Assembly: GCA_965227935.1 (NCBI GenBank)
Contig: CBDDGS010000055.1
Coordinates: 1,364,001-1,428,000, forward strand
DNA: 64,000 nt
From: JAWPMT01 sp965227935
Lineage (GTDB): Bacteria > Bacteroidota > Bacteroidia > Cytophagales > Cyclobacteriaceae
Direction: 5' to 3'
Shown here: positions 16,672-24,630 of the stretch, in pieces
Numbering within the stretch: the first letter of the stretch is position 1
Layout of the letters: each line of letters begins with the position of its first letter
Position numbers and translations under genes: made by a program
Notes under the pieces: model-generated
What the model was told of the DNA's origin: nothing
Database searches by the model: none
The model's input: the letters and a program-made list of their open reading frames with translations, nothing else

Positions 16672-16698
16672 GTCGGTAATTGGAAGAGTTTGCCCGAC
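16672..16698. promoter_or_regulatory. Operator-like inverted repeat upstream of small RNA copy 3
   Basis: GTCGG (16672-16676), 17 bp, CCGAC (16694-16698). The arms are perfect and centred 22 bp apart, two helical turns. It begins 62 bp upstream of the 5' end at 16610. Confidence 0.6.
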
Positions 16699-16770
16699 GA
16701 GTGAATTGAAAGGGTAGAAATGTGAGGTAAGAGCGCGAAGATAGGGGAGTTGGCCATGCACGGAGGGCAC

Positions 16771-16845
16771 AAAAAAAGCAACCCCTCGGAAGGGGTTGCC
16801 ACATCATTAAAGAACCAGCTATGGAAAATAGTTACTCACTATTCC
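16771..16845 (-). ncRNA. Small RNA of tandem family, copy 4
   Basis: The same 5' hairpin and middle. The terminator stem (16778-16799) has changed to an uninterrupted run of Watson-Crick pairs, again by changes in both arms, followed by seven T. It is the copy nearest to the rhodanese gene, 122 bp from its stop. Confidence 0.65.
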
Positions 16846-16906
16846 GATACGAATGTAAATCCTTAGTAGGGGTTGCTGGCTAAATATGGCTCACGTGTGT
16901 GTATAC

Positions 16907-16933
16907 GTCGGTAAATGGCAGCTTTTGCCCGAC
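16907..16933. promoter_or_regulatory. Operator-like inverted repeat upstream of small RNA copy 4
   Basis: GTCGG (16907-16911), 17 bp, CCGAC (16929-16933), perfect arms. It begins 62 bp upstream of the 5' end at 16845. It also lies within the 120 bp after the rhodanese stop. Confidence 0.6.
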
Positions 16934-16967
16934 GAGCGATTGTACCGTTATGCGCAGAAATAAAACC

Positions 16968-17348
16968 CTATTTCACAGTGGGTAGACCAGCGGCCGACCA
17001 TCCCCGAAATCCCCCTGATAGGTTGTAGATTTTCTTAAATCCCGTATTCTGTAGTTTGGATGCGGCTTGGGCACTTCTTCCTCCTGCGGCACAGTACAAT
17101 ACCAATGGTTTGTCCTTGTCAAATTCTTCGAGCTTCGTGAGGAACTCCGGGTCATAGAAGTCGATTTTCTCTGCTCCTTCTATTTGGCCGTAACTCCATT
17201 CCTCGGGTGTACGCACATCCACAAGCTGCACCTCCTCATCTTTCAGGAGCGCTTGCAATTGAGCGTTGTCGATATTCTCGATTCCCTGTGTCTGACAAGC
17301 GAGCAGTGTAAGGAACATGAGATTGGCTATGGTCATCATTCTTTTCAT
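16968..17348 (-). CDS. Rhodanese-like lipoprotein
   Basis: The 126-residue protein has a lipoprotein-type leader (MKRMMTIANL, then LLACQ) and one rhodanese domain with VDVRTPEEW and the active-site loop LYCAAGGRS, cysteine present. It would transfer or bind sulfane sulfur in the periplasm. Its start overlaps the stop of the gene upstream by four bases, so it is the last gene of the operon that begins with sulfite dehydrogenase. No terminator is visible after it, so transcripts may run into the small RNA array. Confidence 0.85.
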   Translation of the reverse strand: MKRMMTIANLMFLTLLACQTQGIENIDNAQLQALLKDEEVQLVDVRTPEEWSYGQIEGAEKIDFYDPEFLTKLEEFDKDKPLVLYCAAGGRSAQAASKLQNTGFKKIYNLSGGFRGWSAAGLPTVK

Positions 17349-17920
17349 TTATCTCTTTTCGGAGTGATCATTATGTGGGCTCGATGGGTGCCGGCGTTCA
17401 TGAGCCAGGGCAAACCCGGTGCGAGGGGTGTTTCGGAAAGGCCAGTGGTGGCTCCTGTTGCGAAAGGGATGTACACGACGTAGCGCACGTAGGTATTGGT
17501 CACTTCACCCGTTTCTGGATCCATATCTCCGGTACATACCATCAGCGAGCTATTGTTCGGGATCTCCAGTTTACCAGCTTTTACTTCTTCTTCCCTAATG
17601 TCGAAGATCTCCTGAAATTCCTTGCCTTCAGCCTTGAGAGCCCTTCCGCGGGCCATGAACGAATCGAGTTCTTTGTGATAGCAGGCCACGCTAAAGCCTT
17701 TGGATTGAGGGTCTCTTGCCAGGCAGATCAGTTCGTTGGTCCCCTCTCGCAACGTGACGAGCTGGCCACTTTCATCATAGCCTAATACAGCGGCGCCCTC
17801 CCGTTGTGCTTCCGGGGCAGCAAGAAGCGCCTGTGCGATCTGTACTTCTGCACTGGCGATTTCCTGCCCATGGGCAACGATACAGAGCAAAAGAAGACCT
17901 GTGGATAGGATGGATTTCAT
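17345..17920 (-). CDS. Secreted protein of unknown function
   Basis: From the ATG at 17918-17920 the protein has 191 residues with a signal peptide (MKSILSTGLLLLCIVAHGQ). I recognise no domain. It contains repeated references to a small-molecule-like pattern, TLREGTNELICLARDP near residue 55 and SLMVCTGDMDPETGEV near residue 130, and ends HRAHIMITPKRDK. Two cysteines are present in the mature part. Its coupling to the rhodanese gene suggests a periplasmic role in the same pathway. A longer reading from 18034 overlaps the GH127 gene and has no signal, so I reject it. Confidence 0.7.
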   Translation of the reverse strand: MKSILSTGLLLLCIVAHGQEIASAEVQIAQALLAAPEAQREGAAVLGYDESGQLVTLREGTNELICLARDPQSKGFSVACYHKELDSFMARGRALKAEGKEFQEIFDIREEEVKAGKLEIPNNSSLMVCTGDMDPETGEVTNTYVRYVVYIPFATGATTGLSETPLAPGLPWLMNAGTHRAHIMITPKRDK

Positions 17921-17993
17921 AGTTTTTGGGTTTGAGGGGAAATTTAGGGAATAGTCAGCGAATAACGGACAAGGTATGTTGATCGAGTGTGTG

Positions 17994-20024
17994 CTATTGG
18001 TCTTCTTGTTGGATCCAAACGGCCATAGCGCCATCCCCCCGGTTGTTCCACGCGTAATAGGGGACCAGTTGCAGAGGCGCTCTGTTTTCTCCGGATTCTA
18101 GTGTCAAGCCTGGGATGCCGTTCAAAACTCCACCATTGATACTGCTAACCACGGCCTTTGACGATTGGGGATCGACCGTGGCCTTCAAAATATCTACATC
18201 ATTATCCAGTGCCTCCGCACAATAGAGCAGTGGACCTCTTGAGATCGCGATTTTATTTCTTGTCTCCTCAATCTGTTCTGCAGCCCGCGAGAATTGCACG
18301 GGCATAGGCAAGGTCAGTTGCACCTCGTCGCCTTGCTCCCATTCTCGGGACAACACGAGAAAGCCATCTTGCTGCTCATATTCGTTTATCGCAGTCCCAT
18401 TGATTTTGACTTCGGGTTTCGCACCGGTTGGCTTGATGTAGCTATAAAGCTCCCCTGGTACAAACTGACCGGTCCCGGACCAGGTGGGCATACGTAACTG
18501 AATGGCGAAGCGCGAAGGCAATTCCGGATCGACCCTTAAGACCACTGTCCCATCAAATGGATAGTCCGTTTTTTGGGTGATCGCCACGCGCGTATCACCA
18601 ACTTGGAGGGTCGTTTTACTTGAGCTGAAGAGTGTGATGTAGATGGAGCGCCGGTCAACGGCATACATCATTCCCGCAATTTGTGGCACTAGCCGCGCCA
18701 GGTTTGAAGGGCAACAGGCGGTATTGAACCACTGGGACCTCCCCGTAGCACCATGGTTGAAGTCGTAGATTCCGTCCGCTTCCAGCGGATTGACATAAAA
18801 GAAGCGGTCTCCCTCGAGACTGACACCGGCGAGGGCATTGTTGAAAAGCGCTACTTCCGCTACATCAAGGAACCTGGCCTCACCGGTCATGAGAAACAGC
18901 CGATAGTTGAACATGACATTCCCTACTGCCGCGCATGTCTCATTGTGCGCCTCCCTGTTTGGAAGGCGAAAAGGTGCACCGAACCCCTCGATGCCCCTGA
19001 CTGCGCCAAGGCCACCTGTGATACTCATCTTTCGATCGACGATATCCTGCCAGATGTGGGTCAAGGCTTCCTCATACTCCCTCGTGCCCTTTAGCGCGGA
19101 TATGTCGGCCATTGCTGAGTACATGTAAGCTGCCCGAACGGCATGCCCCACGGCTTCCTTTTGTTGGGCGACCGGCAGGTGTTGCTGTGCATAGGTCGGG
19201 GATAGGTACTGATCTCCGTCCGGGATGTAGGAGACGCCTCTAATATCCAGGAACCGCTGCGCCATGTTCAGGTAAAGCGTGTCCCCGGTAATCCGGTAAA
19301 GTTTGGCCAAAGCAATTTCCAGTTCCTGGTGGCCGGGTGCTTGGTTGATCGGGACTCCGTTGTTATAGGCTGGGTCGCCCTCAAAGAATACGCGATTGAT
19401 ATGCTGTGCGTTCTTCGCCGCTACGTTGAGCCACTTGTCTTTACCAGTGGCCTGATAGTAGGCGATGGCGGCCTCATACATGTGCCCCATGTTGTACAAC
19501 TCGTGGCTGTGTACTACCCAAGAATAAGGTCGATCGCCCATGCCACCTCCACCCCAGGCAGCATGGTCTTTGGCTGCTCCAGTAATATGGGGCACGTACA
19601 GGTAGCCGTCCTCCTGCTGGGCATTGGCGATGATATCGATGATGCTGTCCATCTTGCTCTCAAGCTCGATGTTCTCCGGGTTTTGGCGGAGGATGTAGGC
19701 CGCTCCTTCCATGATCTTGTACAGATCAGATGATTGGTAGCGGTGCGGCTTCGGAAGAGCCGTCTCATCGCCAGCGAGGTAGTCGCCTGTCATTTTCAGC
19801 GCGTCGATAGCGGGCTTTACTTTATCGAAGGCGAAAGGAATAAGGACCTCTTCCTGCGTTTGCATTCGCGGACGCCAAAAGCTGTCGTCGAGTTCTACCT
19901 CGTGGAAGGGTACTGGCTGGATTTGGTCAGGCCGCTCTGTTAGTTCGGAGCCACCCTCATTGGCGCAGGCCGATAGAAAAAGGGCGCTGAGGGCTGTTAG
20001 GTGGGGAAGTGGTTTCGGTAGCAC
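17994..20024 (-). CDS. GH127 family glycosidase lipoprotein (beta-L-arabinofuranosidase-like)
   Basis: The protein of about 676 residues matches glycoside hydrolase family 127 (DUF1680): VELDDSFWRPRM near the start, an alpha/alpha barrel, and the zinc/cysteine site formed by HNETCAAVGN and the later NTACCPSN. In the known enzyme HypBA1, equivalent glutamate and cysteines coordinate zinc and catalyse arabinofuranoside hydrolysis. A lipobox (LSACAN) shows surface or periplasmic anchoring. The start is uncertain: GTG 20024 or TTG 20033, both just after the stop of the hydroxylase gene at 20038. An extended frame to 20141 overlaps that gene. Confidence 0.88.
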   Translation of the reverse strand: MLPKPLPHLTALSALFLSACANEGGSELTERPDQIQPVPFHEVELDDSFWRPRMQTQEEVLIPFAFDKVKPAIDALKMTGDYLAGDETALPKPHRYQSSDLYKIMEGAAYILRQNPENIELESKMDSIIDIIANAQQEDGYLYVPHITGAAKDHAAWGGGGMGDRPYSWVVHSHELYNMGHMYEAAIAYYQATGKDKWLNVAAKNAQHINRVFFEGDPAYNNGVPINQAPGHQELEIALAKLYRITGDTLYLNMAQRFLDIRGVSYIPDGDQYLSPTYAQQHLPVAQQKEAVGHAVRAAYMYSAMADISALKGTREYEEALTHIWQDIVDRKMSITGGLGAVRGIEGFGAPFRLPNREAHNETCAAVGNVMFNYRLFLMTGEARFLDVAEVALFNNALAGVSLEGDRFFYVNPLEADGIYDFNHGATGRSQWFNTACCPSNLARLVPQIAGMMYAVDRRSIYITLFSSSKTTLQVGDTRVAITQKTDYPFDGTVVLRVDPELPSRFAIQLRMPTWSGTGQFVPGELYSYIKPTGAKPEVKINGTAINEYEQQDGFLVLSREWEQGDEVQLTLPMPVQFSRAAEQIEETRNKIAISRGPLLYCAEALDNDVDILKATVDPQSSKAVVSSINGGVLNGIPGLTLESGENRAPLQLVPYYAWNNRGDGAMAVWIQQEDQ

Positions 20025-20037
20025 ACCGTGCAACCTA

Positions 20038-20919
20038 CTAAGTCGAGGATTTCTTTTTCCAAAAACCGTAAAGATTTTGACCGAAAAATCCTTTGGGAAA
20101 CTTCTCGACTCCCGGGAATCCCAACCGGATATCACGTCCATCTTTGGGGATGTAATCCGTGCCGAACAGATAGTCCCAAAGGCTCAGCGAGATGCCGAAG
20201 TTCACACCATATTTCTTTTCTTCCGGCAGATCATAGGCATGATGCCAGATGTGCATCTGAGGATTGTTGAAAATGTATTTCAGCGGTCCCAGGTTGATTC
20301 GGAAATTGGAGTGATTGAAGTGACCGATCGCGAGTGTGAAAATGTGTATGATGAAGAAGTCTCTCAATCCGATACCAATCAAAGCCAATGGGATGTATTC
20401 GATGGTGCGGTAGACCACATTCTCCATCCAATGGTATCGCAGGTGTGCCGCAAAGCCCATTTGCTCTACGGAGTGATGCACCTTGTGGTACTGCCACAAA
20501 GTGGGCGATCGGTGGAGGAGTCGATGTGTCCACCATTGCACGAAATCACGGATGATAAATCCCACTAAGAGATGAAGCCATGTTGGCCACGTAAGGACAT
20601 TGACAAGCAGGAGATTCTCAATGCCAATAGCCCGCAATGCATCCCGAAAGAAGTGGACAACGACCATCGAGGCTGCATTGTAGATGATGAGGGAGAACAG
20701 GAAGAAATTGAAGAACATGTAGAAGAAGTCCAGCCAAAAGTCCTTTCGGAACCTGGCCTGTTCTTTCCTCCAAGGTTTAGCCCACTCCAGTACCAGGAAG
20801 AAGGCGGACACGCCAATCAGCCAATAGAAATAGTTGTGCCAGGATGGGTGTGTGATCTCCTGCCACAGATAGTTGGCATAGCCGGTATACCCGTCCTTGA
20901 TGATTTTCCAGTACTCCAT
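20038..20919 (-). CDS. Fatty acid hydroxylase / sterol desaturase family membrane enzyme
   Basis: From ATG 20919 (MEYWKIIKDG) the protein has about 293 residues with several membrane segments and the histidine clusters of di-iron hydroxylases: THRLLHR, HKVHHS, HFNHSNF and HIWHHAYD. Such enzymes hydroxylate or desaturate lipids. The substrate is not evident. It lies between the SorB-like cytochrome and the GH127 gene on the same strand. Confidence 0.85.
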   Translation of the reverse strand: MEYWKIIKDGYTGYANYLWQEITHPSWHNYFYWLIGVSAFFLVLEWAKPWRKEQARFRKDFWLDFFYMFFNFFLFSLIIYNAASMVVVHFFRDALRAIGIENLLLVNVLTWPTWLHLLVGFIIRDFVQWWTHRLLHRSPTLWQYHKVHHSVEQMGFAAHLRYHWMENVVYRTIEYIPLALIGIGLRDFFIIHIFTLAIGHFNHSNFRINLGPLKYIFNNPQMHIWHHAYDLPEEKKYGVNFGISLSLWDYLFGTDYIPKDGRDIRLGFPGVEKFPKGFFGQNLYGFWKKKSST

Positions 20920-20953
20920 TATTTCAAAAACTTCGTGCCTCGAGCAAAAGTTC

Positions 20954-21427
20954 TCATTTCTGATCACTCAGTTCGTACCATTCGATGTCCTCCAAATTTC
21001 TACGCCGACCTTCGTAGCTGGGGGCGTAGTGCTTTGCCAGGTAGGTGACGATAGCCTCTTCATTCGGTCCCAGGTCCCACAAGTTTTGTGTCGCTTGCAT
21101 CCAGTGGATCATTCCCAGCCATCCCTCTCGCGTAGCGCGGTTTTGAGTCACCAGCTTGGCGCTATGGCAGCCGGTACAATTAGCAATAACCAGCTCCAAT
21201 CCCTGATCTGCGACGAAGCCTGTAGGTTCATGGATCCCGTCTTTTACATCCTGAAGCAGGCCCTCTGGTACAGGAGCCATCTTAGGTTCGTTCTCAGAGG
21301 ACATTGACTCCTGCTTTCCCAGGAAATCGTACAAGGTCCCACCGAGCAATAGTACCAAAATCATCGCAAGGCTGCCCAGGATGTACGCCCAGGTTTTCGA
21401 GGGCTTTTGTTGGTGCTTTTCTTTCAT
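20954..21427 (-). CDS. Mono-haem cytochrome c (SorB-like)
   Basis: From ATG 21427 (MKEKHQQKPS) the protein has 157 residues with one N-terminal membrane anchor (AYILGSLAMILVLLLGG) and a single haem motif, CTGCH, near residue 82, followed by ATREGWLGMIHWMQATQNLW. This is the pattern of the cytochrome subunit that takes electrons from periplasmic sulfite dehydrogenase. It begins two bases after the stop of the molybdenum enzyme gene, so the two subunits are translationally linked. Confidence 0.85.
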   Translation of the reverse strand: MKEKHQQKPSKTWAYILGSLAMILVLLLGGTLYDFLGKQESMSSENEPKMAPVPEGLLQDVKDGIHEPTGFVADQGLELVIANCTGCHSAKLVTQNRATREGWLGMIHWMQATQNLWDLGPNEEAIVTYLAKHYAPSYEGRRRNLEDIEWYELSDQK

Positions 21428-21429
21428 TC

Positions 21430-22644
21430 CTAAGACACCATTATGGCTATGCGATGGCAAGCGTTGTTGAGATACCCTTTAGGATTCCAGCCGGGCAGTA
21501 CCATAGGCTGGCTGGTACCTTTTTCATCGGTCGCGCGACTCCATACTTCGTAGTAACCCTTTTCTGGGAATTGGATGTCAGCGTGCCAGCGCTGCCATGC
21601 CAAGCGATTGGCAGGAGGAGCCAGCTCACACGGTTGCCATGTTGCGCCGAAGTCGATGGAGTATTCCATGCTTTTGACTTCCTGTTCCCCGGCCCAGGCA
21701 TGACCACCCACTGCCAGGGTATCTCCTTCGAAGATGATGGCGCCCGTCTTAGGGGTGGTGATCAGCGACTTGACAGGCATGGATTCGATGATGCACATAT
21801 CCTCATCTGCCACGATTGTGCCTGGAGCGACCGGCTCGCACGGCACACGATAGGAGGAGCCACCCATTTTTTCACCATCATGGACTTGGTTGCGGATGGC
21901 CAATCTATTGATCCATTTTCCAGAGGCCGATGCCGGCCAGCCACCTGCCACCAGTCGGAGGGGATAGCCGTGTGCCAGGGGAATGTCCCCACCATTCATT
22001 TCGTAGGCCACTAGCGTTTCGGGCTGTAGGGCTTTGGCCATTGGGATCCCCCGGGAGATTGGCTCTTTGTTCGAGTCTCTGCTGAGGTGATCGTCGGCTG
22101 CATAGTACCCCACGTACACAGCGCTGTCCAGTATACCCACATCATCGAGGAGATCCGCCAATCGTAAACCCGACCATTCGGCGCAGGATACAGCTCCTAT
22201 GGTCCATTGGTTGCCCTTGGCAGGAGGGTTGAACTCGCTCCTGCCATTGCCGCCACACTCGAGCGTCAGTTGATGAGTATATTTTCTGAATCGCGATTTG
22301 AGCTCGGCTAGCGTGTAGGTCTTTTGCTCCCGAACCGACTCCCCATCTATGGTCAGTGTCCAGGCACTGGGGTCGATATTATTCGGTATGAGTCCGTTGT
22401 TGCGGATAAACATCCGGTCTGCGGGAGTCACAGTATCGTTCAGTAAATGCGCCTGGGCCTCCATATTCCACGGTCGGTCATTGAGTAGCACCATGTCGGG
22501 ATGCTTACTAAAGAGCTGGTAGGGATCTTGCTGGCCTAGCAGCTCGAGCCCTTTTGGGAGGTACTTGGCATAAACCACCGGTACGGTAGATATGCCAGCG
22601 GCTGATGCCAGTGACAGGCGCAAGAAGTCTCTTCTCTTGGTCAT
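21430..22644 (-). CDS. Sulfite dehydrogenase-type molybdopterin oxidoreductase (SorA-like)
   Basis: From ATG 22644 (MTKRRDFLRLSLASAAG) the protein has 404 residues and a Tat leader (KRRDFLRL). It has the sulfite oxidase fold: LTLECGGNGRSEF carries the molybdenum-ligand cysteine near residue 130, followed by the dimerisation domain with VGGHAWAGE. It would oxidise sulfite to sulfate in the periplasm and pass electrons to the cytochrome encoded next. It is the first gene of an operon that ends with a rhodanese lipoprotein. Substrate assignment rests on the SorB-like neighbour; other sulfite-oxidase-family substrates are possible. Confidence 0.85.
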   Translation of the reverse strand: MTKRRDFLRLSLASAAGISTVPVVYAKYLPKGLELLGQQDPYQLFSKHPDMVLLNDRPWNMEAQAHLLNDTVTPADRMFIRNNGLIPNNIDPSAWTLTIDGESVREQKTYTLAELKSRFRKYTHQLTLECGGNGRSEFNPPAKGNQWTIGAVSCAEWSGLRLADLLDDVGILDSAVYVGYYAADDHLSRDSNKEPISRGIPMAKALQPETLVAYEMNGGDIPLAHGYPLRLVAGGWPASASGKWINRLAIRNQVHDGEKMGGSSYRVPCEPVAPGTIVADEDMCIIESMPVKSLITTPKTGAIIFEGDTLAVGGHAWAGEQEVKSMEYSIDFGATWQPCELAPPANRLAWQRWHADIQFPEKGYYEVWSRATDEKGTSQPMVLPGWNPKGYLNNACHRIAIMVS

Positions 22645-22705
22645 GGCGACAAGATAACGCCATGTCGAAACTTGTGCCAAACGTCCTGCGGAAAATCAGG
22701 GAAGC

Positions 22706-22732
22706 AAAAAAAGCCCCCGCGCTGGCGAGGGC
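22706..22732 (-). terminator. Terminator after the two-repeat lipoprotein gene
   Basis: The GC-rich stem 22713-22732 (gccc...gggc with one pair that is U-G on the minus strand) is followed by seven T on the minus strand (22706-22712). It lies between the lipoprotein stop at 22792 and the SorA start. Confidence 0.8.
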
Positions 22733-22791
22733 CTCCAATCATACAACTTTGACAACTGCTGGACAGTCATCACTCATGATAATCCACCTGA

Positions 22792-23667
22792 CTAATTTCT
22801 TGTCACTGTTCCTGTAGGCAGAGAGGCCAGATTGGGATTTAGTGCGTGCGTTGAGGGCGCTGTTTCTTGTCCGGAAGTTCCGAGCAAAGGTTTCATGGAA
22901 AATGGCGCTGGCGAGTTGTCGGGCACTGGCTCCACCGAGATCACCACGGTGCGGCCACGAACATCCAGGGGAAACGACTCACCTGAGGGAGCATTCAGAA
23001 AGAAGTCTTCACCAGGTACGGGAGGGCCGGCTGCTTCTGTGCCGCTGTAAGGAGCTGTATCATCGGCTGCGTCAAAAGCGGTGAACGTACCGGTTGTGAT
23101 TGGGCCGCCGTCCCCGACTACCCAGCCTTCATAAGCCCATCCCTCTGGAAGTGTGGGGAGTTCCAACGAAGCCGTGGGAGGCATTCCGGGGTTTCCAAAC
23201 CACACACCATTCTCATCGTTGTCGTTGTTGCCGTCTGTCTCGTCAGTAGGAGTACGCAGGAAGAAGAGGCCTGAGGAGTTACTGAAATCACCCACAATTC
23301 CCGAGTTGACAGAAGCACTGTTGCCGGAAAACTCACCCATCAGCATTTTAGTTGCTGCGGGGGCTGAATCTGGATCTGGATCTGGCTCAATAGACAGTAC
23401 AAATGCCGTGGCATTGGCTAAGTCATCCGCTGCGACCTCAAAGGTTGTTTGAGATAAGTCGCCACTGGCCGATACGGAGAATGTGCCTGTCGTCACCGGG
23501 CTGCCATCTACAATTACCCATCCTTCATAAAGGAATCCTGCTCCCAGATCTTCGAGTCCGGAAAGGTTCAATGTCAGTGAACCGTTGGCCGGTTCGTCTG
23601 CGTCGTCATCACTGCAGGAAGTCGCTAGAAATCCCGCTGCTATCATCAGTGTCAAAATCTTTTTCAT
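22792..23667 (-). CDS. Two-repeat lipoprotein, anti-sigma-factor-like repeats
   Basis: From ATG 23667 (MKKILTLMIA) the protein has 291 residues with a lipobox (ATSCSDDD). Two related repeats begin YEGWVIVDGSPVTTGTF (near residue 50) and YEGWVVGDGGPITTGTF (near residue 185). Each is followed by a VLSIEP/VISVEP strand, resembling the anti-sigma-K-type domain found in secreted Bacteroidota proteins. The function is unknown. It is divergent from a two-component regulator and shares a 258-bp intergenic region full of phased repeats, so it is a candidate target of that regulator. Confidence 0.75.
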   Translation of the reverse strand: MKKILTLMIAAGFLATSCSDDDADEPANGSLTLNLSGLEDLGAGFLYEGWVIVDGSPVTTGTFSVSASGDLSQTTFEVAADDLANATAFVLSIEPDPDPDSAPAATKMLMGEFSGNSASVNSGIVGDFSNSSGLFFLRTPTDETDGNNDNDENGVWFGNPGMPPTASLELPTLPEGWAYEGWVVGDGGPITTGTFTAFDAADDTAPYSGTEAAGPPVPGEDFFLNAPSGESFPLDVRGRTVVISVEPVPDNSPAPFSMKPLLGTSGQETAPSTHALNPNLASLPTGTVTRN

Positions 23668-23705
23668 CACTTTATTTTTTCGTTTGACCAAATCAACGGG
23701 CGAGA

Positions 23706-23752
23706 GATCACCAAACGATCACAGATTGATCAAAAAACAGAATAATCGATCA
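23706..23752. promoter_or_regulatory. Helically phased GATCA direct repeats
   Basis: GATCA begins at 23706, 23717, 23728 and 23748, that is with spacings of 11, 11 and 20 bp, starting about 40 bp upstream of the lipoprotein ATG at 23667. Spacings of about 11 bp between direct repeats are typical of OmpR/PhoB-type response regulator sites. Confidence 0.5.
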
Positions 23753-23782
23753 GTAGATTGTGATAATATATAATTAATTGAT

Positions 23783-23800
23783 AATCATAATCTTATGATT
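23783..23800. promoter_or_regulatory. AATCATAA-TC-TTATGATT palindrome
   Basis: A perfect 8-bp inverted repeat with a 2-bp centre, in the AT-rich middle of the divergent intergenic region. Confidence 0.4.
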
Positions 23801-23871
23801 TATTGCGCTTCTTTTTCGCTAGGAAAAGGTTGGCGTCCGGACACAACGGTCAGCTAATGTGAACCGATTCG

Positions 23872-23901
23872 TCACGGAATCGTGATACTTCTGTGATACT
23901 T
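23872..23901. promoter_or_regulatory. GTGATACTT direct repeats and TCACG-N4-CGTGA palindrome
   Basis: GTGATACTT occurs at 23882-23890 and 23893-23901, an 11-bp period, 25 bp before the response regulator ATG. It overlaps the palindrome TCACG (23872-23876) GAAT CGTGA (23881-23885). The arrangement suits autoregulation by an OmpR-type protein. Confidence 0.5.
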
Positions 23902-23925
23902 ATCAAGGTTCTTTGACTGGCAGTA

Positions 23926-24630
23926 ATGAAGAATGTATTAGTTGTAGAAGATGATAAGGAGATCGTGAATCTCCTGGAGATACACCTCAATGACCTGGAT
24001 TGTCATGTGGAGAAGGCTTATGATGGTGCCTCCGGCCTCGAACAAGCGCTGACGATGACGCCTGACTTGATTATTCTGGATGTCATGCTGCCAGAAATCG
24101 ATGGCATCGAGGTGTGCCAAAAACTTCGGGCGAATGCTGTTACTACTCCGATTTTGATGTTGACAGCAAGATCGGAGGAAATTGACAGAGTGCTCGGTTT
24201 GGAAGTGGGTGCCGATGACTATCTCACCAAGCCGTTCAGCGTGCGTGAGTTCATAGCGAGGGTTAAGGCGATGTTTCGCAGAACAAAGATGATACGCGAG
24301 AGTATGGAGGCCAAGAACAGCAAAGTACTACGGTTTGGGCAACTGGTGATCGACATTGAGATGCGAAAAGTGACCCTCGACTCCCAGCGAGTGGAGTTGT
24401 CACCCAAGGAATTCGAGCTGCTTGTAGTATTGGCGTCTAACCCTGGGAAGAGCTATAATCGCTCAAGGCTACTGAGCCTTGTGTGGGGTTACGATTTCGA
24501 GGGATACGAGCATACCGTCAACTCGCACATCAACCGGCTTCGTGCCAAGATCGAGCCCGACATGGCCAATCCGCAGTACATCTTAACCACATGGGGCGTG
24601 GGGTACAAATTCAATGAGGAGCTTGACTAA
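23926..24630 (+). CDS. OmpR-family response regulator
   Basis: The 234-residue protein has a receiver domain with the acidic pair ED (residues 8-9), the phosphorylation aspartate D52 (IILDVMLPE), T80 (LTARSEE) and K101 (LTKPF). A C-terminal winged helix follows with ELSPKEFELL and RLRAKIEPD. It would bind tandem repeats spaced about 11 bp, as found in its own upstream region. The gene overlaps the start of the sensor kinase gene, so the pair forms an operon. Confidence 0.94.
   Translation: MKNVLVVEDDKEIVNLLEIHLNDLDCHVEKAYDGASGLEQALTMTPDLIILDVMLPEIDGIEVCQKLRANAVTTPILMLTARSEEIDRVLGLEVGADDYLTKPFSVREFIARVKAMFRRTKMIRESMEAKNSKVLRFGQLVIDIEMRKVTLDSQRVELSPKEFELLVVLASNPGKSYNRSRLLSLVWGYDFEGYEHTVNSHINRLRAKIEPDMANPQYILTTWGVGYKFNEELD

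Noticed and set aside
15149..16860. CRISPR array
   Set aside because: Repeat units are 240-340 bp and the spacers are homologous to each other; no cas genes are near.
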